Assembly (NCBI GenBank): GCA_012514545.1
Contig: JAAZAC010000151.1
Span: 1-6,053 of the forward strand
Reading direction: 5' to 3'
Length of the DNA: 6,053 bases
Origin: Actinomycetales bacterium
GTDB lineage: Bacteria > Actinomycetota > Actinomycetes > Actinomycetales > Cellulomonadaceae
Below the pieces are notes generated by a model. The model was not told the DNA's origin, made no database searches, and saw only the letters and a program-made list of their open reading frames with translations. The translations under genes were made by a program, and so were the position numbers. Positions 1 through 5,878 of the stretch are shown here, piece by piece. Numbering within the stretch: position 1 is the first letter of the stretch; each line of letters starts with the position of its first letter.

Positions 1-988
1 CGATGAGGACGGCGTTCGGGGCGTACGGGAAGACGATCGGGCAGTCGAGCGCCGGCTTGGCACCCGGCACCACGCGCTCGGCGATGCCCTGGAACGCGGG
101 GACCAGCTCGCCGAGGATCGTGCGGACACCGAAGAGGATGATCGCGACACCGACGCCGAACATGAGGCCCTGCATGATCGAGGTCACGAAGTAGTTGCCG
201 CCGTCGGCGGAGCCGAACAGGGCGTACGCCTCGTCGGCGCCCACGCGGGCCAGGTACGCGATCGAGAAGATGATGTAGAAGAGCACCATCGACAGCGCGG
301 TCGCGACCATCGAGTCACGCAGGAAGCGGAGCGACTCGGGGAGCTTCATGTCCTCGGTGCTCTTGCTGGTGCGGCCCACGGCCTGGCCGGTGGCGCCCGC
401 GGCGATGTAGCCGAGGCTGCCGAAGTGGCCCATGGCGATCGTGTCGCCGCCGGTGACCTTGCGGGTCCACGGCTGGGCGAACGCCGGCATGACGACCATG
501 ATCACCGCGAGGAGGACGGCACCCGCGATGACGAGGGTGAAGGACTCCATGTCCGCCGCGGCGAGCACCACGGTCAGCATCGTCGCCATGAAGAAGACGT
601 GGTGACCGGTGAGGAACACGTACCGCAGCGGCGTGAACCGGGCCAGCACGATGCTCAGCGCGAAGCCGAGGATCATGACCCAGGCGACCTGGGCGCCGAA
701 GTCGGCCTGTGCGATGGAGACGATGGCCTCGTTCGTCGGGACGACGCCCTGCGCGCCCGTGGCGCCGAGGATCATCGTGCCCAGCGGGTCGAGGGCGGCG
801 ACGACGACGTTCGCGCCGGCGCCGAGGATGAGGAATCCCAGCGTCGCCTTGAGCGCCCCGCCGACGACCTTGCCGCTGCTGCGGCGGAGGGCGATGAGGC
901 CGATCGCGGTGACGATGCCGACGAGGAACGCCGGCACGTCGAGTATCTCGTTGACGATGAACTGAGCGACGTCGACGACGATGTCCAC
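1..988 (-). CDS. PTS EIIC membrane permease, ascorbate (UlaA/SgaT) family, C-terminus cut by window edge
   Basis: This is the membrane channel of a sugar-type phosphotransferase system; it carries the substrate across the inner membrane while EIIB phosphorylates it. The first 329 residues are present and the gene runs off base 1; E. coli UlaA is about 465 residues, so roughly the last third is missing. Hydrophobic stretches lie near residues 18-36, 50-67, 100-117, 124-145, 150-170, 226-247 and 268-290. UlaA-family signatures seen are FLTGHH (125-130), MGHFGS (186-191), LDCPIVF (314-320) and YAPNAVLI (322-329). The GTG start at 988 is chosen because AAGGAG (994-999 in forward coordinates) sits 5 nt upstream. 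It follows EIIB by 86 bp and is probably in the same transcript. Family assignment is firm; ascorbate as substrate is not, because two glutamines I remember from the E. coli UlaA pocket appear to be phenylalanines here (F133, F189). Confidence 0.93.
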   Translation of the reverse strand, partial: MDIVVDVAQFIVNEILDVPAFLVGIVTAIGLIALRRSSGKVVGGALKATLGFLILGAGANVVVAALDPLGTMILGATGAQGVVPTNEAIVSIAQADFGAQVAWVMILGFALSIVLARFTPLRYVFLTGHHVFFMATMLTVVLAAADMESFTLVIAGAVLLAVIMVVMPAFAQPWTRKVTGGDTIAMGHFGSLGYIAAGATGQAVGRTSKSTEDMKLPESLRFLRDSMVATALSMVLFYIIFSIAYLARVGADEAYALFGSADGGNYFVTSIMQGLMFGVGVAIILFGVRTILGELVPAFQGIAERVVPGAKPALDCPIVFPYAPNAVLI

Positions 989-993
989 GTGTG

Positions 994-999
994 CTCCTT
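994..999 (-). promoter_or_regulatory. Ribosome binding site of EIIC
   Basis: The minus strand reads AAGGAG followed by CACAC and then the GTG start at 988. The 5-nt spacing is good and fixes the start of EIIC, which is otherwise open further upstream in this GC-rich frame. The site lies outside the two hairpins that precede it. Confidence 0.8.
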
Positions 1000-1002
1000 C
1001 TT

Positions 1003-1032
1003 CCTGGTAGGGGAGTGCCTGGTCGGGGACAG
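1003..1032. repeat. Two-copy 15-bp tandem repeat in the EIIB-EIIC spacer
   Basis: The forward strand has CCTGGTAGGGGAGTG (1003-1017) followed directly by CCTGGTCGGGGACAG (1018-1032), matching at 12 of 15 positions. The second copy supplies one arm of the hairpin at 1017-1040. The first copy carries the same arm sequence just upstream of the EIIC ribosome binding site. This looks like a local duplication; function is unknown. Confidence 0.6.
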
Positions 1033-1059
1033 CACCAGGCGACGCGCCGCCGAGGCGCG
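1017..1059 (-). promoter_or_regulatory. Two consecutive RNA hairpins between EIIB and EIIC
   Basis: In the minus-strand transcript the first hairpin has the 6-bp arms CGCGCC and GGCGCG around a 5-nt loop (forward 1043-1059). The second has the 7-bp arms GCCTGGT and ACCAGGC around a 10-nt loop (forward 1017-1040). Neither is followed by a run of T on the transcript strand, so they do not look like a factor-independent terminator. Intercistronic hairpins of this kind often protect the upstream message or set relative expression of soluble and membrane subunits; that role is inferred here. Confidence 0.5.
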
Positions 1060-1074
1060 CCGGTCAGTGGGGGG

Positions 1075-1344
1075 TCAGGCGTGGGCGGAGAGCTTCTCGG
1101 CGATCTCGTCGATGCTCGTGAAGTTCGAGACGACGACCACGGGGGCCGAGACACCGCTCAGCTCGGGGGCGAGCTCGGCCGAGGTGAGCACGAGGTCCGC
1201 GGTGGCGGCGGCACCCATCGCGGTGCCGATGTCGGCGACCTCGACCTCCGCGTCCATGCCGAGGCGCTGGGCGGCCTTCTCGGTGTTCATCTTCAGGATG
1301 ATCGACGTCCCGATCCCCATGCCGCAGACGGCGACGATCTTCAT
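1075..1344 (-). CDS. PTS EIIB phosphocarrier, ascorbate (UlaB/SgaB) type
   Basis: This small cytoplasmic protein accepts phosphate from EIIA on a cysteine and passes it to the substrate bound in EIIC. The 89-residue product opens with the EIIB phosphocysteine loop CGMGIGTS (residues 7-14), with Cys7 as the predicted phosphorylated residue; E. coli UlaB has the comparable CGNGQGSS at the same place. The rest has the alternating strand and helix pattern of the lactose/cellobiose-type EIIB fold (IVAVCG, DLVLTSAEL, APVVVVSNF). The length is close to the family norm of 90-100. Its ATG (1342-1344) overlaps the EIIA stop by 4 bases, and GAGGGG lies 8 nt upstream, so the two are translationally coupled. 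Single-domain EIIB, EIIA and EIIC genes in this order support a Ula-like system. Confidence 0.95.
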   Translation of the reverse strand: MKIVAVCGMGIGTSIILKMNTEKAAQRLGMDAEVEVADIGTAMGAAATADLVLTSAELAPELSGVSAPVVVVSNFTSIDEIAEKLSAHA

Positions 1345-1814
1345 GGATTGATCCCCTCGAACTGGTGGATGGTGTTCAGCACCTCGTCGACCGAGGCCGC
1401 TGTCGCCAGCGCCCCCATCACCTCGGCATCGGACGCCATGGCAGCGACCGTCGCAAGGGCGTCGCTGTGCGCCGAGTGGTCCCGCGCGGCCAGCCCGACG
1501 ACGAGCCGCACGGGGTCGTTGCTCGCGTGACCGAACGCGACGGGCTCGGCGAGGGTGACGAGCGACAGCCCGGTCTGCAGGACGTCGTCCGACGGCCGGG
1601 CGTGCGCCAGCGCGAACCCGGGCGCGACCACGATGTACGGGCCGAGGTCCTCGACCACGGCGATCATCGCGTCCGTGTACCCGGGCCGGGTGGCGCCGGC
1701 GGCGACGAGCCGGTCGCCCGCCGCCCGGACGGCCTCGCGCCAGTCGGTGGCGTGGACGCCGACCGCGATGGCGGTGGCCGGGAGGAGCCGTGATAGCGAC
1801 CCCGTTCCTGACAC
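1341..1814 (-). CDS. PTS EIIA phosphocarrier, ascorbate (UlaC/SgaA) type
   Basis: This is the cytoplasmic EIIA domain of the mannitol/fructose fold, which takes phosphate from HPr and gives it to EIIB. With the chosen start it is 157 residues, close to E. coli UlaC at about 154. The phosphorylation site is His71 in APGFALAHARP (residues 64-74); a second conserved-looking histidine is His116 in RDHSAHSDA. The stretch LGPYIVVAPG and the SLVTLAEPVAF strand also match UlaC as I remember it. The GTG at 1814 is preferred because GAAGGAG lies 6 nt upstream. In-frame ATGs at 1856 and 1940 have no comparable site, and the latter would run through the shared promoter into the ROK start. It is the first gene of the leftward unit and overlaps EIIB by 4 bp. 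Confidence 0.93.
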   Translation of the reverse strand: MSGTGSLSRLLPATAIAVGVHATDWREAVRAAGDRLVAAGATRPGYTDAMIAVVEDLGPYIVVAPGFALAHARPSDDVLQTGLSLVTLAEPVAFGHASNDPVRLVVGLAARDHSAHSDALATVAAMASDAEVMGALATAASVDEVLNTIHQFEGINP

Positions 1815-1933
1815 CGGCTGCTCCTTCGTCACCCTGTCCAAGTCCGAGTGAAGCATGGCACTACTTGTGTGCAGTGTCGAGAGGTCTAATGTATAGAGTT
1901 GCGCAGAACCCCACGCACCCGTGAGGAGGTCCC
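1815..1933. promoter_or_regulatory. Shared divergent promoter/operator region between EIIA and the ROK regulator
   Basis: This 119-bp gap separates two divergent units and contains the most AT-rich patch in the window (about 1885-1900, TCTAATGTATAGAGTT). A weak rightward promoter could be TTGTGT (1865-1870), a 16-nt gap and TAATGT (1887-1892). TATAGA (1892-1897) is an alternative -10, and TATACA on the opposite strand could serve the leftward unit; no good leftward -35 was found. Small inverted repeats are TCTA/TAGA (1885-1888/1894-1897) and GCAC/GTGC (1858-1861/1869-1872), candidate half-sites for the adjacent ROK protein. That regulators control divergent neighbours is general knowledge; the exact sites are guesses. 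Confidence 0.55.
1821..1827 (-). promoter_or_regulatory. Ribosome binding site that decides the EIIA start
   Basis: The minus strand reads GAAGGAG, then 6 nt, then GTG at 1814. It favours the 157-residue form over the longer in-frame starts at 1856 (ATG) and 1940 (ATG). Confidence 0.75.
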
Positions 1934-3130
1934 GTGGCACACGCCCCAGCGAGCCACGCGACGGTCGCGGGGTACGGCGACCTCCTCCAGGTGGTCCGTC
2001 AGCCGCAGGGGGCGACGCGCGCTCAGCTCATCGCGCGCACCGGGCTCTCCCGCGCCACGGTGAACCACCGCCTCGACGCGCTGCTCGAGGCCGGCTACGT
2101 CGTCTCGACGTCCACGCTGCAGCGCACGGGCGGCCGGCCCGCGGAGGTGTTCCGCGTCAACCCGGCCGCGGGCTACCTGCTGCTCGCCGACATCGGCGGC
2201 AGCCACACGCGCGTCGCGCTCTCCGACCTCGGCGGCACGCTCCTGGCCGCGCGCGAGGACGACGTCGACCCGGCGCAGGGCCCCGAGCCCGTCGTCGCGT
2301 ACGTCAGCACGATGTTCGACGAGGTGCTCGCCGAGGCCGGCGTGCCCCTCGAGCGCGTGCGCGGCCTCGGCATCGGCGTGCCCGCGCCCGTGGAGGTCCG
2401 CACCGGCCGCGTCGTCAAGCCGCGCGGCCTGCCCGGGTGGGACGGCGTCGTCGTGCCCGAGCTCTTCGCCGGCCGCTACCCCGGGACGATCGCCGTCGAC
2501 AAGGACGCGAACGCGATGGCCCTCGGCGAGTACCGGGCCGCCCGGCGTCGGGACGCGGTCATGGTCCTCGTGAAGATCGGCATGGGCATCGGGATGGGCA
2601 TCGTCGCCCACGGGCGGCTGCTCGTCGGCGACCAGGGTGCGGCCGGCGACATCGGGCACATGCCGCGCGGCACCGGGGTGACCTGTCGCTGCGGGCAGAT
2701 CGGCTGCGTCGAGGCCACCGCGGGCGGGCGGTACATCGCCCAGCAGCTCGCCGAGGTGGGCATCGACGTGCGCACGAGCGCCGAGATCGACGCCCTCGTG
2801 CACAGCGGCCAGGCCGACGCCGTGCGGCTGGTCCGCGAGACCGGCCGCCGGGTGGGCGAGGTGGTCGCCGAGACGGTGAGCCTGCTCAACCCGTCGCGCG
2901 TCGTGCTCGGCGGGGGCCTCGTGGGGGAGAACGACGACCTGCTCGCGAGCGTCCGCGAGGTCGTGTACCGGACGTCGCACCCGCTGGCCACGGGGAACCT
3001 GCGGATCGAGCCGTCGGTGCTCGGCGGCACGGCGGGCCTGTGGGGGGCCGCCGAGCTCGCGCTCGACAGGTTCCTCGCGCCCGACGAGGTGGACGCCGCC
3101 GTGGCGGCGGGCGTGCGGTGGGTCCAGTGA
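1934..3130 (+). CDS. ROK-family transcriptional regulator (NagC/Mlc/XylR type)
   Basis: This 398-residue protein joins an N-terminal winged helix-turn-helix to a ROK sugar-binding domain, and most likely represses or activates the two flanking units in response to a sugar or sugar derivative. The HTH covers about residues 28-56 (ARTGLSRATVNHRLDALLEA), with the wing at GGRP (66-69). The ROK domain shows the phosphate loop ADIGGSHTR (85-93), GIGVPAPV (146-153), the kinase-type aspartate in DKDANAMALGE (Asp191) and the glycine-rich IGMGIGMGI (215-223). A zinc site follows: His242 in GDIGHM, then CRCGQIGC (Cys251, Cys253, Cys258). NPSRVVLGGGL (319-329) closes the fold. The ExGH motif of ROK kinases reads DIGH here. 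The GTG start has AGGAGG 4 nt upstream, slightly close but strong. It is divergent from the PTS genes; downstream its stop lies in a tandem repeat. The ligand is unknown. Confidence 0.93.
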   Translation: MAHAPASHATVAGYGDLLQVVRQPQGATRAQLIARTGLSRATVNHRLDALLEAGYVVSTSTLQRTGGRPAEVFRVNPAAGYLLLADIGGSHTRVALSDLGGTLLAAREDDVDPAQGPEPVVAYVSTMFDEVLAEAGVPLERVRGLGIGVPAPVEVRTGRVVKPRGLPGWDGVVVPELFAGRYPGTIAVDKDANAMALGEYRAARRRDAVMVLVKIGMGIGMGIVAHGRLLVGDQGAAGDIGHMPRGTGVTCRCGQIGCVEATAGGRYIAQQLAEVGIDVRTSAEIDALVHSGQADAVRLVRETGRRVGEVVAETVSLLNPSRVVLGGGLVGENDDLLASVREVVYRTSHPLATGNLRIEPSVLGGTAGLWGAAELALDRFLAPDEVDAAVAAGVRWVQ

Positions 3131-3180
3131 CGGACGCAGTGACGGATGCAGTGACGGATGCAGTGACGGAAGCGGTGACG
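3125..3180 (+). repeat. 12-bp tandem repeat spanning the ROK stop codon
   Basis: Four head-to-tail copies of a 12-bp unit run from 3125 to 3172: CAGTGACGGACG, CAGTGACGGATG twice, and CAGTGACGGAAG. A partial fifth copy, CGGTGACG, follows at 3173-3180. The first copy contains the ROK TGA stop (3128-3130). The 12-bp period preserves reading frame, and in the frame starting at 3127 it encodes repeated Val-Thr-Asp/Glu-Ala. The near-identity suggests recent slippage or duplication. Confidence 0.9.
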
Positions 3181-3222
3181 CCCCCAGGGGCGCGGACGGC
3201 GCGACGACGACGGGACGGGTGA
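3127..3222 (+). CDS. Possible 31-residue mini-ORF bridging ROK and transketolase (doubtful)
   Basis: A short frame starts at GTG 3127, overlapping the ROK stop as GTGA, and ends at TGA 3220-3222, which overlaps the in-frame ATG at 3222 of the transketolase frame. It encodes four or five Val-Thr-Asp/Glu-Ala units followed by a proline- and arginine-rich tail (PPGARTARRRRDG). No family is recognised. Both junctions look like translational coupling sites, so it could carry ribosomes across to the transketolase gene. It has no ribosome binding site of its own that I can see, and the repeat alone could create such a frame by chance in this GC-rich context. Confidence 0.2.
   Translation: MTDAVTDAVTDAVTEAVTPPGARTARRRRDG
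3179..3192 (+). promoter_or_regulatory. Short GC hairpin in the ROK-transketolase spacer
   Basis: CGCCCC and GGGGCG flank the central CA, allowing a 5-bp stem with a 4-nt loop directly after the tandem repeat. There is no following T tract, so termination is unlikely; it may be incidental in this GC-rich stretch. Confidence 0.3.
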
Positions 3223-3232
3223 TGACGACGAC

Positions 3233-3237
3233 GGAGG
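3233..3237 (+). promoter_or_regulatory. Ribosome binding site that decides the transketolase start
   Basis: GGAGG is followed by 5 nt and then GTG at 3243. The upstream in-frame candidates GTG 3219 and ATG 3222 have only a weak GGGACGGG ahead of them. This supports the shorter, 672-residue product. Confidence 0.65.
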
Positions 3238-3242
3238 CGGGC

Positions 3243-5261
3243 GTGACGGGACGCGGGTGGCGGACGGCGGAGGACGAGCGCGTGGTGGCCCACGCCCGGG
3301 TGCTGCCGCTCGACGTCGTGCAGGCCAAGGGCTCCGGCCACGCGGGCACGGCGGTCTCGCTCACCCCGGCCCTGTACGTGCTGTTCCAGGAGTTCCTCCG
3401 CCACGACCCGGCCGACCCCGCCTGGCCCGGGCGCGACAGGTTCGTGCTCTCTGCGGGCCACGCGAGCCTCGCGCTGTACGTGCAGCTCTACCTGTCCGGC
3501 TACGGCCTCGAGATGGACGACCTGCGCCGCACCCGCACGTTCGGCTCGCGCACGCCGGGCCACCCCGAGCACGGCGTCACGCCCGGGGTGGAGACCTCGA
3601 CGGGGCCGCTCGGGCAGGGGCTGGGCCACGCCGTCGGGATGGCGATGGCGGCCCGGCGGGTCCGCGCGCTCCTCGACCCCGACGCGGCGCCGGACCAGAG
3701 CCCGTTCGACGTGCGGGTCTGGTGCCTCGCGTCCGACGGCGACCTGCAGGAGGGCGTCTCGCACGAGGTCGCCGCGCTGGCCGGGCGGCAGCGGCTCGAC
3801 CGGCTCGTCGTGCTGTGGGACGACAACCGGATCTCGATCGAGGGCGGCACCGACCTCGCGACCGCCGAGGACACCGCGGCCCGGTTCGCCGCCTACGGCT
3901 GGCGGGTGCTCGAGATCGCGGACGCGGAGGACGCCGCCGAGGTCCGCGCCGTGCTCGCCGAGGCGACCCGCCCGGCCGGGGCCCCGACCTTCGTGCGCCT
4001 GCGCACGCGGATCGGCCACCCGATGCCGCACGTCGGCGGCACGGCCGCCGCGCACGCCGGCGCGCCCGGGGCCGAGGAGGTCGCCGCGACGAAGGCCCTG
4101 CTCGGCGTCCCCGACGAGCCGTTCACGATGCCGGACGACCTGCTCGCGCACGCCCGCCGCGTGGGCGAGCGGGGGGCGGCCGCCCGCGCGGCCTGGACCG
4201 AGCGCCTCGCGGCGTGGCGGACCGCGCACCCCGACCGCGCCGCGCTGCTCGACCGGCTCGAGGCCGGCGCGCTGCCCGACGGCTGGGAGCGGGCGCTGCC
4301 CGCGTTCGAGGCCGGCGCGAGCGTGGCGACGCGCGTCGCCTCGGCGACGGTGGTCGCCGCGCTCGCGGGCGTGCTGCCCGAGCTGTGGGGCGGCTCGGCC
4401 GACCTCGCCGAGTCGACGGGGCTCGCCGTGCCCGGCTGGTCGGACGCGCTGCCCGAGAACCCCGAGGGCCGCCAGGTGCACTTCGGCATCCGCGAGCACG
4501 GGATGGCCGCGGTGCTCACCGGTGCCGCGCTGTTCGGCCTGACGCGCGCCGTCGGCTCGACGTACTTCGTGTTCTCCGACTACCTGCGGCCGGCGCTGCG
4601 CCTCGCCGCGCTCATGCGGCTCCCGGTGACCCTCGTGCTCACGCACGACTCCCTCGCCGTCGGCGAGGACGGCCCGACCCACCAGCCCGTGGAGCACCTG
4701 TGGTCGCTGCGGGCGGTGCCGGGGCTCGACGTCGTGCGGCCCGCGGACGCCCGCGAGACGGTCGCCGCCTGGCGCGTGCTGCTGGAGCGCGGCCGGCCGG
4801 CCGCCCTCGTGCTGAGCCGGCAGGGCCTGCCCGTGCTCGACGTGCCCGACGACGCCGTGCTCGCCGGGGTGCGGCGCGGCGCCTGGGTGGTCGCGGACGA
4901 CCCGACGCCCGACGTCGTGCTCCTCGCCACGGGCTCGGAGGTCGCGCTCGCGCTCGCCGCCCGGGCGGAGCTCGCGGGGCGCGGCGTGGCCGCGCGCGTG
5001 GTCTCGGCGCCGTGCCTCGAGTGGTTCGCCGAGCAGGACGCGGCGTACCGCGACGCCGTGCTGCCGCCCGGCCTGCGCGCGCGGGTCGCGGTCGAGGCCG
5101 GCGTCGACCAGGGGTGGTACCGGTACGTCGGGCTCGACGGGCGCGTCGTCGGCGTCACCGACTTCGGCCTGTCCGGGGCCGGGGACGCGGTGCTGGCCGC
5201 GCGCGGGATCCACCGCGACGCGGTCGTCGAGGCGGCGCTGGCCTGCCTGGGGCGCGCATGA
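3243..5261 (+). CDS. tkt: Transketolase, full length
   Basis: This thiamine-diphosphate enzyme moves two-carbon ketol units between sugar phosphates, for example from xylulose 5-phosphate to ribose 5-phosphate, in the cytoplasmic pentose phosphate pathway. The 672-residue product carries pyrophosphate, pyrimidine and C-terminal domains in order. Seen motifs are KGSGHAG (His33), SAGHAS (His73), TPGHPE (His107), GPLGQG (121-126) and the Mg/TPP motif SDGDLQEG (Asp165) with DDN (Asn195). Further on are His271, the catalytic Glu418 in GIREHGM, YFVFSDY (441-447), THDS with GEDGPTHQP (His468, Asp476, His480) and LSRQGL (Arg526). All key residues are present, so it should be active. E. coli TktA is about 663 residues. 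An alternative start at ATG 3222 would add 7 residues. Its stop overlaps the phosphatase ATG (ATGA). Being in an operon with a PTS enzyme suggests a catabolic paralogue rather than the housekeeping copy, which is an inference. Confidence 0.96.
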   Translation: MTGRGWRTAEDERVVAHARVLPLDVVQAKGSGHAGTAVSLTPALYVLFQEFLRHDPADPAWPGRDRFVLSAGHASLALYVQLYLSGYGLEMDDLRRTRTFGSRTPGHPEHGVTPGVETSTGPLGQGLGHAVGMAMAARRVRALLDPDAAPDQSPFDVRVWCLASDGDLQEGVSHEVAALAGRQRLDRLVVLWDDNRISIEGGTDLATAEDTAARFAAYGWRVLEIADAEDAAEVRAVLAEATRPAGAPTFVRLRTRIGHPMPHVGGTAAAHAGAPGAEEVAATKALLGVPDEPFTMPDDLLAHARRVGERGAAARAAWTERLAAWRTAHPDRAALLDRLEAGALPDGWERALPAFEAGASVATRVASATVVAALAGVLPELWGGSADLAESTGLAVPGWSDALPENPEGRQVHFGIREHGMAAVLTGAALFGLTRAVGSTYFVFSDYLRPALRLAALMRLPVTLVLTHDSLAVGEDGPTHQPVEHLWSLRAVPGLDVVRPADARETVAAWRVLLERGRPAALVLSRQGLPVLDVPDDAVLAGVRRGAWVVADDPTPDVVLLATGSEVALALAARAELAGRGVAARVVSAPCLEWFAEQDAAYRDAVLPPGLRARVAVEAGVDQGWYRYVGLDGRVVGVTDFGLSGAGDAVLAARGIHRDAVVEAALACLGRA

Positions 5262-5878
5262 CCGTCCTCACGCTCGTGCGCCACGGACGGACCCCGTGGC
5301 ACGACCCGACCCGGTACGCGGGCGACTCGGACGTGCCGCTCGACGAGGTCGGCGTCGCCCAGGCCGCGGCGCTGGCGGCGTGGGCGGCCGGGCGCGGGTT
5401 CACGTCGCTCGCGTGCTCGGACCTGCGCCGGGCGATCGACACCGCGGGCGCCGTCGCGGCCGCGACGGGGCTGACGCCCACCGTCGACCCGCGCCTGCGC
5501 GAGCCGCACTTCGGCCTGGCCGAGGGGCGCACGCTGGCGGAGCTCCGCGCGGCAGAGCCCGAGCTCGTGGCCCGGTTCGAGGCCGACCCGGTGGCGGCCG
5601 CGTGGCCGGGCGCGGAGCCGCCCGCGGACGTCGCGGACCGCGGCATCGCCGCCCTGCGCGACGTGGCCGCCCGGGACGCCGACGGCGCCCCGCTCGTCGT
5701 CGCGCACAGCACCCTCCTGCGCCTCGTGCTGTGCCGGCTCCTCGGCGTTCCTCTGCCCGAGTACCGCCGCGCCCTGCCGCGGCTCGACCCCGCCACGCTC
5801 ACGGAGGTGGTCATGCGACCCGACGGAACCACCGGCCTGCTGCGCTACAACGCACCCTTCGAGGGGTGGTCCGCGTGA
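5258..5878 (+). CDS. Histidine phosphatase family protein (phosphoglycerate mutase-like)
   Basis: This 206-residue cytoplasmic protein belongs to the branch-1 histidine phosphatases, which remove phosphate through a phosphohistidine intermediate. The N-terminal signature is LVRHGRT (residues 6-12), with Arg8 and the nucleophile His9. SDLRRAIDTA (54-63) supplies the second arginine (Arg58), REPHFGLAEG (81-90) the acid Glu82, and VVAHSTLLR (147-155) the second histidine, His150. All catalytic positions are present; the family's common SHG around the second histidine reads AHS here. The length suits GpmB/CobC-like phosphatases of about 200 residues. It overlaps transketolase by ATGA and Enzyme I by GTGA, so it is translated with both. 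A role in removing phosphate from a sugar phosphate made by this pathway is plausible but unproven; sequence alone cannot name the substrate. Confidence 0.92.
   Translation: MTVLTLVRHGRTPWHDPTRYAGDSDVPLDEVGVAQAAALAAWAAGRGFTSLACSDLRRAIDTAGAVAAATGLTPTVDPRLREPHFGLAEGRTLAELRAAEPELVARFEADPVAAAWPGAEPPADVADRGIAALRDVAARDADGAPLVVAHSTLLRLVLCRLLGVPLPEYRRALPRLDPATLTEVVMRPDGTTGLLRYNAPFEGWSA

Noticed and set aside
1017..1059. Factor-independent terminator after EIIB
   Set aside because: The hairpins are not followed by a T tract on the transcript strand, and EIIC follows in the same direction with its own ribosome binding site.
315..1154. Minus-strand 279-residue frame across EIIC and the spacer, and plus-strand frames at 425-1351 and 609-965
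   Set aside because: They contradict the clear EIIC and EIIB frames and translate to charged low-complexity sequence.
1815..1940. A longer EIIA starting at ATG 1940 or ATG 1856
   Set aside because: The longer forms would cover the divergent promoter and lack a good ribosome binding site. GTG 1814 has GAAGGAG at 6 nt and gives the usual family length.
3125..3180. CRISPR-like array
   Set aside because: The 12-bp units abut directly with no spacers; this is a simple tandem repeat.
3219..3242. Transketolase start at GTG 3219 or ATG 3222
   Set aside because: It is possible by overlap with the mini-ORF stop, but the ribosome binding site for GTG 3243 is much stronger and homology begins only after that point.
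1886..3364. A 492-residue minus-strand frame over the ROK gene
   Set aside because: It is a shadow of the ROK coding frame, without recognisable motifs or a convincing ribosome binding site.
2886..5213. A 775-residue open frame on the minus strand across transketolase and the end of ROK
   Set aside because: It is antisense to well-recognised proteins and has low-complexity Arg/Gly/His-rich translation, typical of shadow frames in very GC-rich DNA.
3257..5878. An 873-residue plus-strand frame running from the transketolase region into the phosphatase
   Set aside because: Only its last 206 residues, from ATG 5258, are real histidine phosphatase. The upstream part is an Arg/Ala/Gly-rich shadow of transketolase in another frame.
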